48,486 nucleotides of DNA from Shimwellia pseudoproteus (GTDB lineage Bacteria > Pseudomonadota > Gammaproteobacteria > Enterobacterales > Enterobacteriaceae). A program made the position numbers and the translations under genes. The DNA lies in contig NZ_WBXP01000029.1 of NCBI RefSeq assembly GCF_016415625.1, positions 1 to 48,486 of the forward strand, in the 5' to 3' direction. Below, one piece after another: positions 38,069 to 47,469 of the stretch. Positions within the stretch are counted from its first letter, which is position 1, and every line of letters starts with the position of its first letter. The notes under the pieces are model-generated. The model was not told the DNA's origin, ran no database searches, and saw only the letters and a program-made list of their open reading frames with translations.

Positions 38069-38590
38069 TTAGCTAAAGCGCTCTGCCATTTCCCCGAGGA
38101 TTTGTTCGCACCAGGTTTGCAGCCGCTCGTCGCTCAGGTCGTACTGGTTGGTCTCATCCAGCGCCAGGCCCACAAACAGCTCACCGTCGGCAACCACCGG
38201 TTTTTTACTGGTAAATTCATAGCCGTCGGTGGGCCAGTAACCAATAAAATTAACCCCCAGCGGGGCGAGCTTATCGTGTAGCATTCCCAGGGCATCAAGG
38301 AACCATTCGCCGTAACCCAGTTGATCGCCCATACCGTACAGTGCGACAATTTTACCGGCCAGCGTAAGCCCGGCCAACTGATCCCAGATAGCTTCCCAGT
38401 CTTCCTGAAGTTCGCCAAAGTCCCATGTCGGAATACCGAGGATCAGCACATCATACTGTTCCATTAACGCCGGGCTGTCGTCTTTAAGATTATGCAGGGT
38501 CACCAGCTCCGGGCCGATGATATCGCGGATTTTCTCCGCCGCCATTTCGGTGTAACAGGTGCTGGAACCATAAAACAGGCCAATTTTCAT
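38069..38590 (-). CDS. fldB: Flavodoxin 2
   Basis: FldB is a small FMN electron carrier; in E. coli it belongs to the SoxRS regulon and does not replace FldA in all roles. It has 173 residues, as in E. coli. The FMN phosphate loop is [14 protein letters not shown] near the N-terminus, and [13 protein letters not shown] and [10 protein letters not shown] are further flavin-binding loops. It is divergent from xerD and convergent with the cptA side, the K-12 arrangement. Confidence 0.97.
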   Translation of the reverse strand: MKIGLFYGSSTCYTEMAAEKIRDIIGPELVTLHNLKDDSPALMEQYDVLILGIPTWDFGELQEDWEAIWDQLAGLTLAGKIVALYGMGDQLGYGEWFLDALGMLHDKLAPLGVNFIGYWPTDGYEFTSKKPVVADGELFVGLALDETNQYDLSDERLQTWCEQILGEMAERFS

Positions 38591-38691
38591 AGGGTAAAAA
38601 ACTCAACTCGTCTCACGCATGGCGGGCAGTGTACCAGATCATGGCACTCTTCAGGCATAATGAGCACAATCAACACAATCAGGAGGCGACC

Positions 38692-39624
38692 GTGGAGCGG
38701 GACGTTGAGCAAGCGATAGCGCAAGAAAAACAGCAAGATCTTGCCTGTATTGAACAATTCCTCGATACGCTCTGGCTGGAGCGCAACCTGGCAGAAAATA
38801 CCTTAAGCGCCTACCGGCGCGATCTGACCATGACCCTCGACTGGCTGCATCACCACCAGCGCGATTTGCTGACGGTCCAGGCGGATGATTTACAACAACT
38901 GCTGGCAGAGCGCCTGGAAGGGGGCTATAAGGCCACCAGTTCAGCCCGGCTACTGAGTGCGCTGCGCCGTCTGTTCCAGTACCTGTACCGGGAAAAATTG
39001 CGCCCTGACGATCCCAGTGCGCTGTTGTCTTCACCAAAATTGCCCCAGCGGCTGCCGAAAGATCTCTCTGAGGCCCAGGTAGAGCGCCTGCTCCAGGCCC
39101 CGGTGGTGGATCAGCCCATTGAACTGCGCGATAAAGCCATGCTGGAGCTGCTCTATGCCACCGGGCTGCGCGTCTCGGAACTGGTTGGCCTGGTGATGAG
39201 CGACATCAGCCTGCGCCAGGGGGTGGTGCGGGTAATCGGCAAAGGCAATAAAGAGCGCCTGGTGCCCCTTGGTGAGGAGGCGGTCTACTGGCTGGAGAAT
39301 TACCTGGAATATGGCCGTCCCTGGCTGCTTAACGGCCAGTCACTCGACGTGGTGTTCCCCAGCAACCGGGCCAGACAAATGACCCGCCAGACCTTCTGGC
39401 ATCGGATTAAACATTATGCGACGCTGGCGGGTATCGACAGCGAAAAGCTCTCGCCGCACGTTTTGCGCCATGCCTTCGCCACCCATTTGCTTAATCATGG
39501 TGCCGATTTACGTGTGGTTCAGATGTTGCTTGGGCATAGTGACCTGTCCACAACACAAATTTATACCCATGTGGCGACCGAGCGATTGCGCCAGCTACAT
39601 CAACAGCACCACCCGCGAGCGTGA
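38692..39624 (+). CDS. xerD: Site-specific tyrosine recombinase XerD
   Basis: XerD with XerC resolves chromosome dimers at dif under FtsK control. The GTG at 38692 is chosen because AGGAGG lies 5 nt before it; the protein then has 310 residues, 12 more than E. coli XerD (298), because no start codon exists at the E. coli position. Catalytic residues, counted with this offset, are R160, K184, H256, R259, H282 and Y291 in TGLRVSEL, GKGNKERLVPLG, HVLRHAFATHLL, LGHSDLSTTQIYTHV. Followed by dsbC and recJ as in E. coli. The extra N-terminal segment (VERDVEQAIAQE) is unusual. Confidence 0.95.
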   Translation: MERDVEQAIAQEKQQDLACIEQFLDTLWLERNLAENTLSAYRRDLTMTLDWLHHHQRDLLTVQADDLQQLLAERLEGGYKATSSARLLSALRRLFQYLYREKLRPDDPSALLSSPKLPQRLPKDLSEAQVERLLQAPVVDQPIELRDKAMLELLYATGLRVSELVGLVMSDISLRQGVVRVIGKGNKERLVPLGEEAVYWLENYLEYGRPWLLNGQSLDVVFPSNRARQMTRQTFWHRIKHYATLAGIDSEKLSPHVLRHAFATHLLNHGADLRVVQMLLGHSDLSTTQIYTHVATERLRQLHQQHHPRA

Positions 39625-39653
39625 GTGCCGGATCAACTCAAAAGGATGACAGA

Positions 39654-40370
39654 ATGAAAAAAGGTGTATTACTGCTGGCCCTGCTGGCAACAACAGTTTC
39701 CGGTATTGCCCACGCTGATGATGCCGCCATCAAACAGGCGCTGAGCCGTTTAGGGGTCGCCAATCCGGAGATCCAGCCAGCGCCACTGGCCGGCATGAAG
39801 ACCGTATTGACCGATAGCGGCATTCTGTATGTGACTGAAGACGGCAAGCACGTCCTTCAGGGGCCGCTGTACGATGTCAGCGGGAAACAACCGGTGAACG
39901 TCACTAACCAGCTGCTGATGGGCAAACTGAACGGGCTGGAAAAAGAGATGATCATCTACAAAGCCCCGAATGAAAAATACACGGTCACCGTGTTTACCGA
40001 CATCACCTGTGGCTACTGCCACAAACTGCACGAAGAGATGGCGGACTACAACGCGCTGGGGATCACCGTGCGTTATCTGGCCTTCCCGCGCCAGGGGCTG
40101 AACAGCCAGGCGGAGCAGGACATGAAAGCGGTCTGGTGTGCGAAAGACAGCAATAAAGCCTTCGATACCGCCATGAAAGACGGCAAAGTGGCGGCGGCCA
40201 GCTGCGCTATTAATCTCGCCAGCCACTACCAGCTGGGTATTCAGTTCGGCATCCAGGGCACCCCGGCCATCGTGCTGAATGACGGCACCATGATCCCGGG
40301 TTATCAGGGGCCGAAAGAGCTGAAAGAGTTTCTTGATAATCATCGTAAAGCGTCAGCGGGTGGTCGGTAA
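39654..40370 (+). CDS. dsbC: Thiol:disulfide interchange protein DsbC
   Basis: DsbC is the periplasmic disulfide isomerase that corrects wrong disulfides and is kept reduced by DsbD. The 238-residue precursor (E. coli 236) has a signal peptide ending at A21 (GIAHA), an N-terminal dimerisation domain and a thioredoxin-fold domain with the CGYC active site (119-122). A second pair of cysteines lies later. The ATG at 39654 has AAAGGA upstream; it follows xerD by 29 bp and precedes recJ by 3 bp. Confidence 0.97.
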   Translation: MKKGVLLLALLATTVSGIAHADDAAIKQALSRLGVANPEIQPAPLAGMKTVLTDSGILYVTEDGKHVLQGPLYDVSGKQPVNVTNQLLMGKLNGLEKEMIIYKAPNEKYTVTVFTDITCGYCHKLHEEMADYNALGITVRYLAFPRQGLNSQAEQDMKAVWCAKDSNKAFDTAMKDGKVAAASCAINLASHYQLGIQFGIQGTPAIVLNDGTMIPGYQGPKELKEFLDNHRKASAGGR

Positions 40371-40373
40371 CGG

Positions 40374-42107
40374 GTGGAACAAAAAACACAACTTCGCCGC
40401 CGGGTCGTCAATGACGCGGCGGCCCTGCCAGACACGCTTGCACCGATCCTGAAACGTATTTATGCCAGCCGTGGCGTGTTGAGCGCGGCGGACCTGGAGC
40501 GCAGTGTCAAAGGGATGCTGCCCTGGCAGCAGCTTAATGGGATTGAGAGCGCCGTCGCGTTACTGCATGACGCGCTGCAACACCAGCGCCATATCATGAT
40601 AGTCGGGGATTTCGATGCCGATGGCGCCACCAGTACCGCATTAAGCGTGCTGGCGCTGCGCGCCATGGGCGGCCAGCGGATTAGCTTCCTGGTGCCAAAC
40701 CGTTTTGAAGACGGCTACGGGCTTAGCCCGGAAGTGGTTGATCAGGCCCACGCCCGCGGTGCCGAGGTAATCATGACCGTGGATAACGGGATCTCGTCTC
40801 ACAGCGGCGTGGCCCGGGCCCATGAACTGGGGATCCCGGTGCTGGTGACCGATCACCACCTGCCCGGCGATGTGCTGCCTGCCGCAGAGGCTATCATCAA
40901 CCCTAACCTGGCGGACTGTACCTTTCCGTCCAAATCCCTGGCTGGGGTGGGGGTGGCATTTTACCTGATGCTGGCCATGCGCACCCATCTGCGCGATGTG
41001 GGCTGGTTTGAGCAGCAGGGGATAGCGATCCCGAACCTTGCCGAGCTGCTGGACCTGGTGGCGCTGGGCACCGTTGCGGATGTGGTGCCCCTCGACATGA
41101 ACAACCGTATTCTGACCTGGCAAGGGCTGAGCCGCATTCGCGCCGGGAAATGCCGCCCGGGTATTCGCGCGCTACTGGAAATTGCGAATCGGGATGCCGC
41201 GCGGCTGACGTCGACGGATCTCGGGTTTGCCCTCGGCCCGCGGCTTAATGCTGCCGGCAGGCTGGATGATATGTCCGTTGGGGTCTCGTTGCTGCTCAGC
41301 GATAACCTCGCTCAGGCGCGGATGCTGGCCAATGAGCTGGACGCCCTTAACCAGACCCGCAAAGAGATTGAGCAGGGCATGCAGAGTGAAGCGCTGACCT
41401 TGTGTGACGATCTGGGGCGCCGGATGCAAAACCTGCCTGCCGGGCTGGCGCTGTATCACCCCCAGTGGCATCAGGGGGTGGTGGGTATTCTGGCATCGCG
41501 GATTAAAGAGCGCTTCCACCGGCCGGTGATTGCTTTTGCCCCGGCGGGGGATGGCTTGCTGAAAGGCTCAGGCCGTTCGGTACAGGGCCTGCATATGCGC
41601 GATGCGCTGGAGCGCCTCGATACGCTGCACCCGGGGATGATGCAAAAATTTGGTGGCCACGCCATGGCGGCGGGGTTAACCCTTGAGGAGGCGCAGTTCG
41701 AGGCGTTTAGTGAGCGCTTTGCGGCGCTGGTGAACGACTGGCTGGACCCGGCCATGCTCCAGGGGGAGATCTGGTCAGACGGCCCGCTCACTGCCCCGGA
41801 AATGACCATGGAGACAGCGGAGCTACTGCGCGATGCGGGCCCCTGGGGGCAAATGTTCCCGGAACCAGTATTTGACGGTAAGTTTCGCCTGTTACAGCAG
41901 CGCATTGTGGGCGAGCGCCACCTTAAGGTGATGGTGGAACCGGCTGGGGGTGGCCCGCTGCTGGACGGCATCGCGTTTAATATTGACCCCGCCCGCTGGC
42001 CGGATAACGGCGTACGCGAGGTAGAGCTTGCCTATAAGCTGGATGTGAACGAGTTTCGCGGTAACCGCAGCCTGCAATTGATTATTGACAATATCTGGCC
42101 ATTATGA
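40374..42107 (+). CDS. recJ: Single-stranded-DNA-specific exonuclease RecJ
   Basis: RecJ degrades single-stranded DNA 5' to 3' in recombination (RecF pathway) and in base excision and mismatch repair. It has 577 residues, the E. coli length, with a GTG start as in E. coli. DHH phosphoesterase motifs are VGDFDADGATSTA, TVDNGIS, VTDHHLPGD (DHH) and the DHHA1 part near KFGGHAMAAGL. It is directly downstream of dsbC. Confidence 0.97.
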   Translation: MEQKTQLRRRVVNDAAALPDTLAPILKRIYASRGVLSAADLERSVKGMLPWQQLNGIESAVALLHDALQHQRHIMIVGDFDADGATSTALSVLALRAMGGQRISFLVPNRFEDGYGLSPEVVDQAHARGAEVIMTVDNGISSHSGVARAHELGIPVLVTDHHLPGDVLPAAEAIINPNLADCTFPSKSLAGVGVAFYLMLAMRTHLRDVGWFEQQGIAIPNLAELLDLVALGTVADVVPLDMNNRILTWQGLSRIRAGKCRPGIRALLEIANRDAARLTSTDLGFALGPRLNAAGRLDDMSVGVSLLLSDNLAQARMLANELDALNQTRKEIEQGMQSEALTLCDDLGRRMQNLPAGLALYHPQWHQGVVGILASRIKERFHRPVIAFAPAGDGLLKGSGRSVQGLHMRDALERLDTLHPGMMQKFGGHAMAAGLTLEEAQFEAFSERFAALVNDWLDPAMLQGEIWSDGPLTAPEMTMETAELLRDAGPWGQMFPEPVFDGKFRLLQQRIVGERHLKVMVEPAGGGPLLDGIAFNIDPARWPDNGVREVELAYKLDVNEFRGNRSLQLIIDNIWPL

Positions 42108-42203
42108 CGCCAGATTCGCTATAAAAGGTCCAGGGGATACGGTAGACTCGGATCTTTACACTATGACTATTTTTTCTGCCATTTACTAAAGATTCTACAA
42201 AAT

Positions 42204-43302
42204 ATGTTTGAAATTAATCCAGTAAATAACCGCATTCAAGACCTCACTGAGCGCAGCGACGTTCTTAGGGGGTATCTTTGACTACGATGCCAAGAAAGAG
42301 CGTCTTGAAGAAGTAAACGCCGAGCTGGAACAGCCGGATGTATGGAATGAGCCTGAACGTGCTCAAGCTTTAGGCAAAGAGCGTTCTTCTCTGGAAGCAA
42401 TTGTTGACACTTTGGACCAGATGCGGCAGGGTCTTGAAGACGTCTCCGGTTTGCTTGAGCTGGCTGTTGAGGCGGATGATGAAGAAACGTTCAACGAGGC
42501 TGTTGTCGAGCTGGACGGGTTAGAGGCCAAATTGGCACAGCTGGAGTTCCGCCGGATGTTCTCTGGCGAATATGACAGCGCAGATTGCTACCTGGATATC
42601 CAGGCAGGCTCCGGCGGTACCGAGGCTCAGGACTGGGCCAGTATGTTAGTCCGTATGTATCTGCGCTGGGCTGAGGCCCGGGGTTTCAAAACTGAGATTA
42701 TTGAAGAATCTGAAGGCGAAGTGGCCGGGATAAAATCTGCGACGATCCGTATCGCAGGGGACTATGCTTATGGCTGGCTGCGTACTGAAACCGGTGTTCA
42801 CCGTTTAGTTCGCAAAAGTCCATTCGATTCCGGCGGCCGTCGCCACACTTCATTCAGTTCCGCGTTTGTTTATCCGGAAGTGGACGAAGATATAGATATT
42901 GAAATCAACCCTGCGGACCTGCGTATCGATGTGTATCGTGCGTCAGGTGCTGGTGGGCAGCACGTTAACCGTACAGAATCCGCGGTGCGTATTACCCACG
43001 TTCCAACGGGATTGGTAACGCAGTGCCAGAACGATCGTTCGCAGCATAAGAACAAAGATCAGGCCATGAAGCAGATGAAGGCGAAGTTGTACGAGCTGGA
43101 AATGCAGAAGAAAAATGCCGAAAAACAGGCGGTGGAAGAGACAAAATCTGACATCGGCTGGGGCAGCCAGATCCGTTCCTATGTTCTGGATGATTCGCGC
43201 ATTAAAGACTTGCGTACCGGGGTTGAAACCCGCAATACACAGGCCGTATTGGATGGCGATCTGGACAAATTTATCGAAGCAAGTTTGAAAGCTGGATTAT
43301 GA
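42204..43302 (+). CDS. prfB: Peptide chain release factor 2, with programmed +1 frameshift
   Basis: RF2 releases the finished protein at UGA and UAA stops. The ATG at 42204 opens 25 codons ending CTT TGA (42276-42281); reading must slip +1 so that GAC at 42280 is read next. The internal Shine-Dalgarno-like AGGGGG sits just before, as in the known autoregulated site. The joined protein has 365 residues, the E. coli length, with SPF for stop recognition in RKSPFDSGG and GGQ in [10 protein letters not shown]. Residue 246 is alanine (GCG at 42940-42942); K-12 has threonine there. The gene ends in TGA, its own codon. It is upstream of lysS, 9 bp away. Confidence 0.98.
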
Positions 43303-43311
43303 GGAACCAAA

Positions 43312-44832
43312 ATGTCTGAACAACAATCACAGGGCACCACCGAAGTCGCACAGGATCTTAACAACGAATTACAGACTCGTCGTGAGAAGCTGGCGGCACT
43401 GCGCAAGCAGGGCGTGGCATTCCCTAACGATTTCCGCCGTGATCATACCTCTGACCAACTGCATGCCGACTTCGACGCTAAAGACGCTGAAGAGCTGGAA
43501 TCACTGAATATTGAAGTCAGTGTTGCTGGCCGCATGATGACCCGCCGTATTATGGGTAAAGCCTCTTTTGTGACCTTGCAGGATGTGGGTGGTCGTATTC
43601 AGTTGTATGTATCCCGTGACGATCTGCCGGAAGGCATTTATAACGACGAATTCAAGAAATGGGACCTCGGGGATATTCTGGGTGCACGCGGTAAGTTGTT
43701 TAAGACCAAAACCGGCGAGCTGTCCATCCACTGTACTGAACTGCGTCTGCTGACTAAAGCACTGCGTCCTCTGCCGGATAAATTCCACGGCCTGGCTGAC
43801 CAGGAAACACGCTATCGTCAACGTTATCTGGACCTGATTGCTAACGACGAATCCCGTAAAACGTTCCAGACCCGTTCCCGTATCCTGGCCGGTATTCGCC
43901 AGTTCATGGTTGAACGCGGTTTTATGGAAGTTGAAACCCCGATGATGCAGGTTATCCCGGGCGGGGCGTCTGCGCGTCCGTTTATCACTCACCACAATGC
44001 GCTGGATATGGACATGTATCTGCGTATTGCCCCGGAACTGTACCTGAAACGTCTGGTGGTGGGTGGCTTCGAACGCGTGTTCGAAATCAACCGTAACTTC
44101 CGTAACGAAGGTATCTCTGTACGCCACAACCCTGAGTTCACCATGATGGAACTCTATATGGCGTATGCGGATTACAAAGACCTGATCGAGCTGACCGAGT
44201 CTCTGTTCCGTACGCTGGCAGAAACCGTTCTGGGCCACACTGATGTTCAGTACGGCGAGCATGTGTTTGATTTCGGCAAACCGTTTATCAAACTGACCAT
44301 GCTGGAAGCTATCAAAAAATACCGTCCGGAAACCAACATGGATGACCTGAAAAACTTTGACAGTGCGAAAGCGCTGGCTGAGTCTCTGGGCATCAAAGTT
44401 GAGAAAAGCTGGGGCCTGGGCCGCGTAACTGCTGAAATCTTTGATGAAGTTGCAGAAGCGCATCTGATCCAGCCGACCTTTATTACCGAGTACCCGGCAG
44501 AGATTTCTCCGCTGGCGCGCCGTAATGACGTTAACCCGGAAATCACCGACCGCTTTGAATTCTTCATCGGCGGCCGTGAAATCGGTAACGGCTTCTCCGA
44601 GCTGAACGATGCTGAAGACCAGGCTGAACGTTTCCGCGAGCAGGTTGACGCGAAAGCCAACGGCGATGACGAAGCAATGTTCTACGATGAAGACTATGTG
44701 ACTGCACTGGAACATGGTCTGCCGCCGACCGCTGGCCTGGGTATCGGTATCGACCGTCTGATGATGCTGTTCACCAACAGCCACACCATTCGCGACGTTA
44801 TCCTGTTCCCGGCCCTGCGTCCGCAGAAATAA
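43312..44832 (+). CDS. lysS: Lysyl-tRNA synthetase (class II)
   Basis: LysS charges tRNA-Lys with lysine. The 506 residues (E. coli 505) comprise an N-terminal OB-fold anticodon-binding domain (about 65-150) and the class II catalytic domain: motif 2 [20 protein letters not shown] and motif 3 [16 protein letters not shown]. It is downstream of prfB as in E. coli, and a strong terminator follows. The codon usage is that of a highly expressed gene. Confidence 0.98.
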   Translation: MSEQQSQGTTEVAQDLNNELQTRREKLAALRKQGVAFPNDFRRDHTSDQLHADFDAKDAEELESLNIEVSVAGRMMTRRIMGKASFVTLQDVGGRIQLYVSRDDLPEGIYNDEFKKWDLGDILGARGKLFKTKTGELSIHCTELRLLTKALRPLPDKFHGLADQETRYRQRYLDLIANDESRKTFQTRSRILAGIRQFMVERGFMEVETPMMQVIPGGASARPFITHHNALDMDMYLRIAPELYLKRLVVGGFERVFEINRNFRNEGISVRHNPEFTMMELYMAYADYKDLIELTESLFRTLAETVLGHTDVQYGEHVFDFGKPFIKLTMLEAIKKYRPETNMDDLKNFDSAKALAESLGIKVEKSWGLGRVTAEIFDEVAEAHLIQPTFITEYPAEISPLARRNDVNPEITDRFEFFIGGREIGNGFSELNDAEDQAERFREQVDAKANGDDEAMFYDEDYVTALEHGLPPTAGLGIGIDRLMMLFTNSHTIRDVILFPALRPQK

Positions 44833-44865
44833 TCTTCCGCCCGTGGCGTGCCACGCAGGCTGAAC

Positions 44866-44894
44866 AATACCGCCCATCCGGGCGGTATTTTTTT
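44866..44894 (+). terminator. Terminator after lysS
   Basis: AATACCGCCC (44866-44875) pairs with GGGCGGTATT (44880-44889) around ATCC, and five more T follow. A standard intrinsic terminator for prfB-lysS. Confidence 0.93.
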
Positions 44895-44986
44895 GGCTGT
44901 TATTCCGCGGCAACGGCGATGTTTCTGCGGCGCTGAAAATGTTAACATTCCCGCCCCGGCAGCAGAGAAACAGGAGAAAGGACACC

Positions 44987-45742
44987 ATGGTGAGCAACGG
45001 ATCGCAATTCGCCCTGTGGCGCCAGCGTATCATTAGCCTGGTCTGCTGCCTGATGCTGGCCGCCTGCGCCAGTAAAAGCGGCGGTGGCAGCAATAGCGGC
45101 TCGACCTGGACGGTAAAGCGCGGCGACACGCTGTACCGGATCTCCCGGGAGACCGGCACCCCGGTTGCCGATCTGGCCCGGCTTAACGGCCTGAAACACC
45201 CGTATACCATCACCGTTGGCCAGAAACTGCGGGTTAACGGCGCTACCGCGAGCGCCAGCAAGCGCAGCCGCCCACCGGCGGCTTCCGGCCAGCGTACTAC
45301 CGGGGTGGCGCGTATGCCGTCTAAACCGGCGGCGGGCTGGCCACCCATTGGCGAGCGCTGCTGGCGCTGGCCCGCCAGCGGTAAAGTGGTGCTGCCATAT
45401 TCCAGTGCCGATGGCGGTAACAAAGGGATTGATATTGCCGGCACCCGCGGGGATCCGATTTATGCCGCCGGGGCCGGGACCGTGGTTTACACCGGGAACC
45501 AGCTGCGCGGTTACGGCAATCTGATCATGATTAAGCACGATCAGCAGTACATCACCGCCTATGCCCATAACGACACCATGCTGGTGCGTAACGGTGAGAA
45601 GGTTGCCGCCGGGCAGAAGATTGCCACCATGGGCAACAGCGGGGCGGAGTCGGTGCGTTTGCACTTCCAGGTTCGTTATAAGGCGACGGCTATTGATCCA
45701 CAGCGTTATCTGCCATTACCGGGGAAAAGTCCATCCTGTTGA
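44987..45742 (+). CDS. actS: Amidase activator ActS (YgeR), LysM and degenerate LytM lipoprotein
   Basis: ActS activates the periplasmic murein amidase AmiC in E. coli. The 251-residue protein (the E. coli length) has a lipoprotein signal peptide ending LAACASK (lipid on that cysteine), a LysM domain (WTVKRGDTLYRISRETG, LARLNG, VGQKL) and a C-terminal M23/LytM domain. The zinc ligands are missing: the first His position is NKGID and the HxH position is RLHF, so it should be an activator, not an enzyme. ATG at 44987 with AGGAGAAAGGA upstream. It follows lysS by 154 bp and precedes glyU, the E. coli ygeR-glyU order. Confidence 0.94.
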   Translation: MVSNGSQFALWRQRIISLVCCLMLAACASKSGGGSNSGSTWTVKRGDTLYRISRETGTPVADLARLNGLKHPYTITVGQKLRVNGATASASKRSRPPAASGQRTTGVARMPSKPAAGWPPIGERCWRWPASGKVVLPYSSADGGNKGIDIAGTRGDPIYAAGAGTVVYTGNQLRGYGNLIMIKHDQQYITAYAHNDTMLVRNGEKVAAGQKIATMGNSGAESVRLHFQVRYKATAIDPQRYLPLPGKSPSC

Positions 45743-45827
45743 TGGGCTTATTGGGGTCGCAAGCGGGGGAGGGTGAAAATAAACGCGCTCAAATGCTTAA
45801 AATACCATCACTTAACGCAATCTGCTC

Positions 45828-45855
45828 TTGCCAGTGTGGTGTGAAGGTTTATAAT
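45828..45855 (+). promoter_or_regulatory. Promoter of glyU
   Basis: TTGCCA (45828-45833), a 16-bp spacer and TATAAT (45850-45855), 18 bp before the tRNA. Confidence 0.8.
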
Positions 45856-45873
45856 GCCAATCGCACTCCAGAT

Positions 45874-45947
45874 GCGGGCGTAGTTCAATGGTAGAACGAG
45901 AGCTTCCCAAGCTCTATACGAGGGTTCGATTCCCTTCGCCCGCTCCA
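45874..45947 (+). tRNA. glyU: tRNA-Gly (anticodon CCC)
   Basis: A 74-nt tRNA with encoded CCA. The acceptor arm GCGGGCG (45874-45880) pairs with CGCCCGC (45937-45943). The anticodon loop TTCCCAA (45904-45910) has anticodon CCC (45906-45908), reading GGG. T at 45944 is the discriminator. The sequence agrees with E. coli glyU. Its 3' half is the likely integration site of the island that follows, and the tRNA is intact. Confidence 0.97.
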
Positions 45948-46111
45948 AACAAACATTTCTCAACGTCTACCCAAGTCCACAAAAGCCACCAACTACAAGT
46001 CTTAGCGCTAATTCTCGTTATTTCTACGTCTACTTTCATCTACCGAAATCTATACATCTATGTGTATAGTAATGCGTATAGCCCGCGCTCTACACTCTGG
46101 AACTATACACA
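45948..46111 (+). promoter_or_regulatory. Integrase upstream region with repeated GTCTAC motifs (left island end)
   Basis: An AT-rich 164-bp stretch directly after glyU. GTCTAC occurs at 45965-45970 and 46028-46033, with CATCTACC at 46036-46043 and several CTATAC/GTATAG sequences at 46050-46105. The reverse complement GTAGAC occurs twice after the integrase gene (47358-47363, 47368-47373). These are candidate arm-type integrase or accessory-factor sites. The attachment core should be the 3' end of glyU; its second copy was not found within this window. Confidence 0.5.
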
Positions 46112-47326
46112 ATGCCACTTACAGACCTTGAAATCAGGCGCTCTAAGCCACGTGAGAAGCCCTATACACTTAATGATGGTAGCGGCCTGTCTCTACTCAT
46201 TGAGCCGAACGGATCAAAGGGGTGGCGTTTCCGGTATCGTTTCGACGGAAAGCCCAAAATGCTGTCGCTTGGCACATATCCTGATATTCCTTTGACCGAA
46301 GCTAGGTTGAAACGCGATGAGGCTAAAAAGCTGGTGGTAGCAGGCATAAACCCCAGCGATGTACGTAAGAGAGAAAAGCAGGTAAGGGAGGAAGAAAGGG
46401 GGAATACCTTTGAAGCTATCGCCCGCGAGTGGTACGAAAAGCGCACTGATCGCTGGTCTGCTGGTTATGCCGAAGAAATGATGAAGACGTTTGAGACTGA
46501 CGTATTTCCGTTTATTGGCGGGCGTCCTATCGCTGAAATTAAGCCGATGGAACTGATGGGCGTCCTTTCCCGGCTGGACGAGCGCGGGGCGACCGAGAAG
46601 CTACGTAAAGTCCGGCAACGCTGCGGCGAGGTGTGGCGTTATGCCATCGTTACTGGTAGGGCTGAGTATAATCCCGCACCTGATCTCGTAAGTGCTTTTG
46701 TCCCGCATAAGAAAGAGCATTACGCATTTTTGAAACACGAAGAATTGCCAGAATTTTTTAGAACGTTGAATACCTATAGCGGCAGCATTGTGGTTAAGCT
46801 GGCAATGCGCTTGCAGGTGCTTACTGGTTTGCGACCCGGTGAACTACGGCAAGGGGAGTGGGCTGAAATTGATTTTGAAAAGCGCTTATGGGAAGTACCG
46901 CCTTCCAGAATGAAAAAGCGTCGTCCTCACTGCGTACCGTTATCCGATCAGGCTATTGCCATTCTGGAACAGCTAAAGCCAATCACCGGGCACTATCAGT
47001 TTATTTTCCCTGGAAGGATTCATCACAGTAAGCCGATGAGCGAAATGGCTATGAACGTCCTGATTCGTCGTATTGGGTATGCCGGGCGTGTAACCGGCCA
47101 CGGATTCCGCCACACCATGAGCACAATTCTCCACGAACAGGGCTACAACACAGCGTGGATTGAAACGCAGCTGGCACACGTAGATAAAAACTCGATCCGT
47201 GGCACGTACAACCACGCCCAGTATCTGGACGGACGCCGAGAAATGCTTCAGTGGTATGCCGACTATATGGATAGCCTGGAGCATGGCGGAAATGTGGTTC
47301 ACGGCTCGTTTGGTAAGGTCTCATAA
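46112..47326 (+). CDS. P4-type tyrosine integrase of a glyU island
   Basis: A 404-residue integrase with an N-terminal arm-binding domain (DUF4102, about residues 1-90: LTDLEIRRSKPREKPYTLND), a core-binding SAM-like domain and a C-terminal catalytic domain. Catalytic residues are visible as R in TGLRPGELRQ, H and R in TGHGFRHTMS, H in LAHVDKN and Y in YNHAQYLDGR. It integrates DNA at a tRNA gene, here glyU, 164 bp upstream and in the same direction. Its composition is more AT-rich than the backbone. Related to P4 and CP4-57 integrases. Confidence 0.93.
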   Translation: MPLTDLEIRRSKPREKPYTLNDGSGLSLLIEPNGSKGWRFRYRFDGKPKMLSLGTYPDIPLTEARLKRDEAKKLVVAGINPSDVRKREKQVREEERGNTFEAIAREWYEKRTDRWSAGYAEEMMKTFETDVFPFIGGRPIAEIKPMELMGVLSRLDERGATEKLRKVRQRCGEVWRYAIVTGRAEYNPAPDLVSAFVPHKKEHYAFLKHEELPEFFRTLNTYSGSIVVKLAMRLQVLTGLRPGELRQGEWAEIDFEKRLWEVPPSRMKKRRPHCVPLSDQAIAILEQLKPITGHYQFIFPGRIHHSKPMSEMAMNVLIRRIGYAGRVTGHGFRHTMSTILHEQGYNTAWIETQLAHVDKNSIRGTYNHAQYLDGRREMLQWYADYMDSLEHGGNVVHGSFGKVS

Positions 47327-47357
47327 CTGGACGAATAGACAGTATAGGTATACCGGA

Positions 47358-47373
47358 GTAGACTCCAGTAGAC
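47358..47373 (+). repeat. GTAGAC direct repeats after the integrase gene
   Basis: Two copies of GTAGAC (47358-47363, 47368-47373), inverse to the GTCTAC copies before int. They may be arm-type sites or bind an excisionase. The pattern is seen; the function is inferred. Confidence 0.4.
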
Positions 47374-47469
47374 GAACAAAGAATAGGCTATGTCTAGGCT
47401 GATCCCCGAAAACCCGTACACCTCTGCGGGCTGGTATAGCCGCCAAAATCAGAGGGCGCGAGGTGGCGT

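Noticed and set aside
43501..45444. Very long open frame (647 codons) on the - strand over lysS
   Set aside because: It is the mirror of the lysS and actS coding strands, crosses the lysS terminator, has no family resemblance, and lysS is certain.
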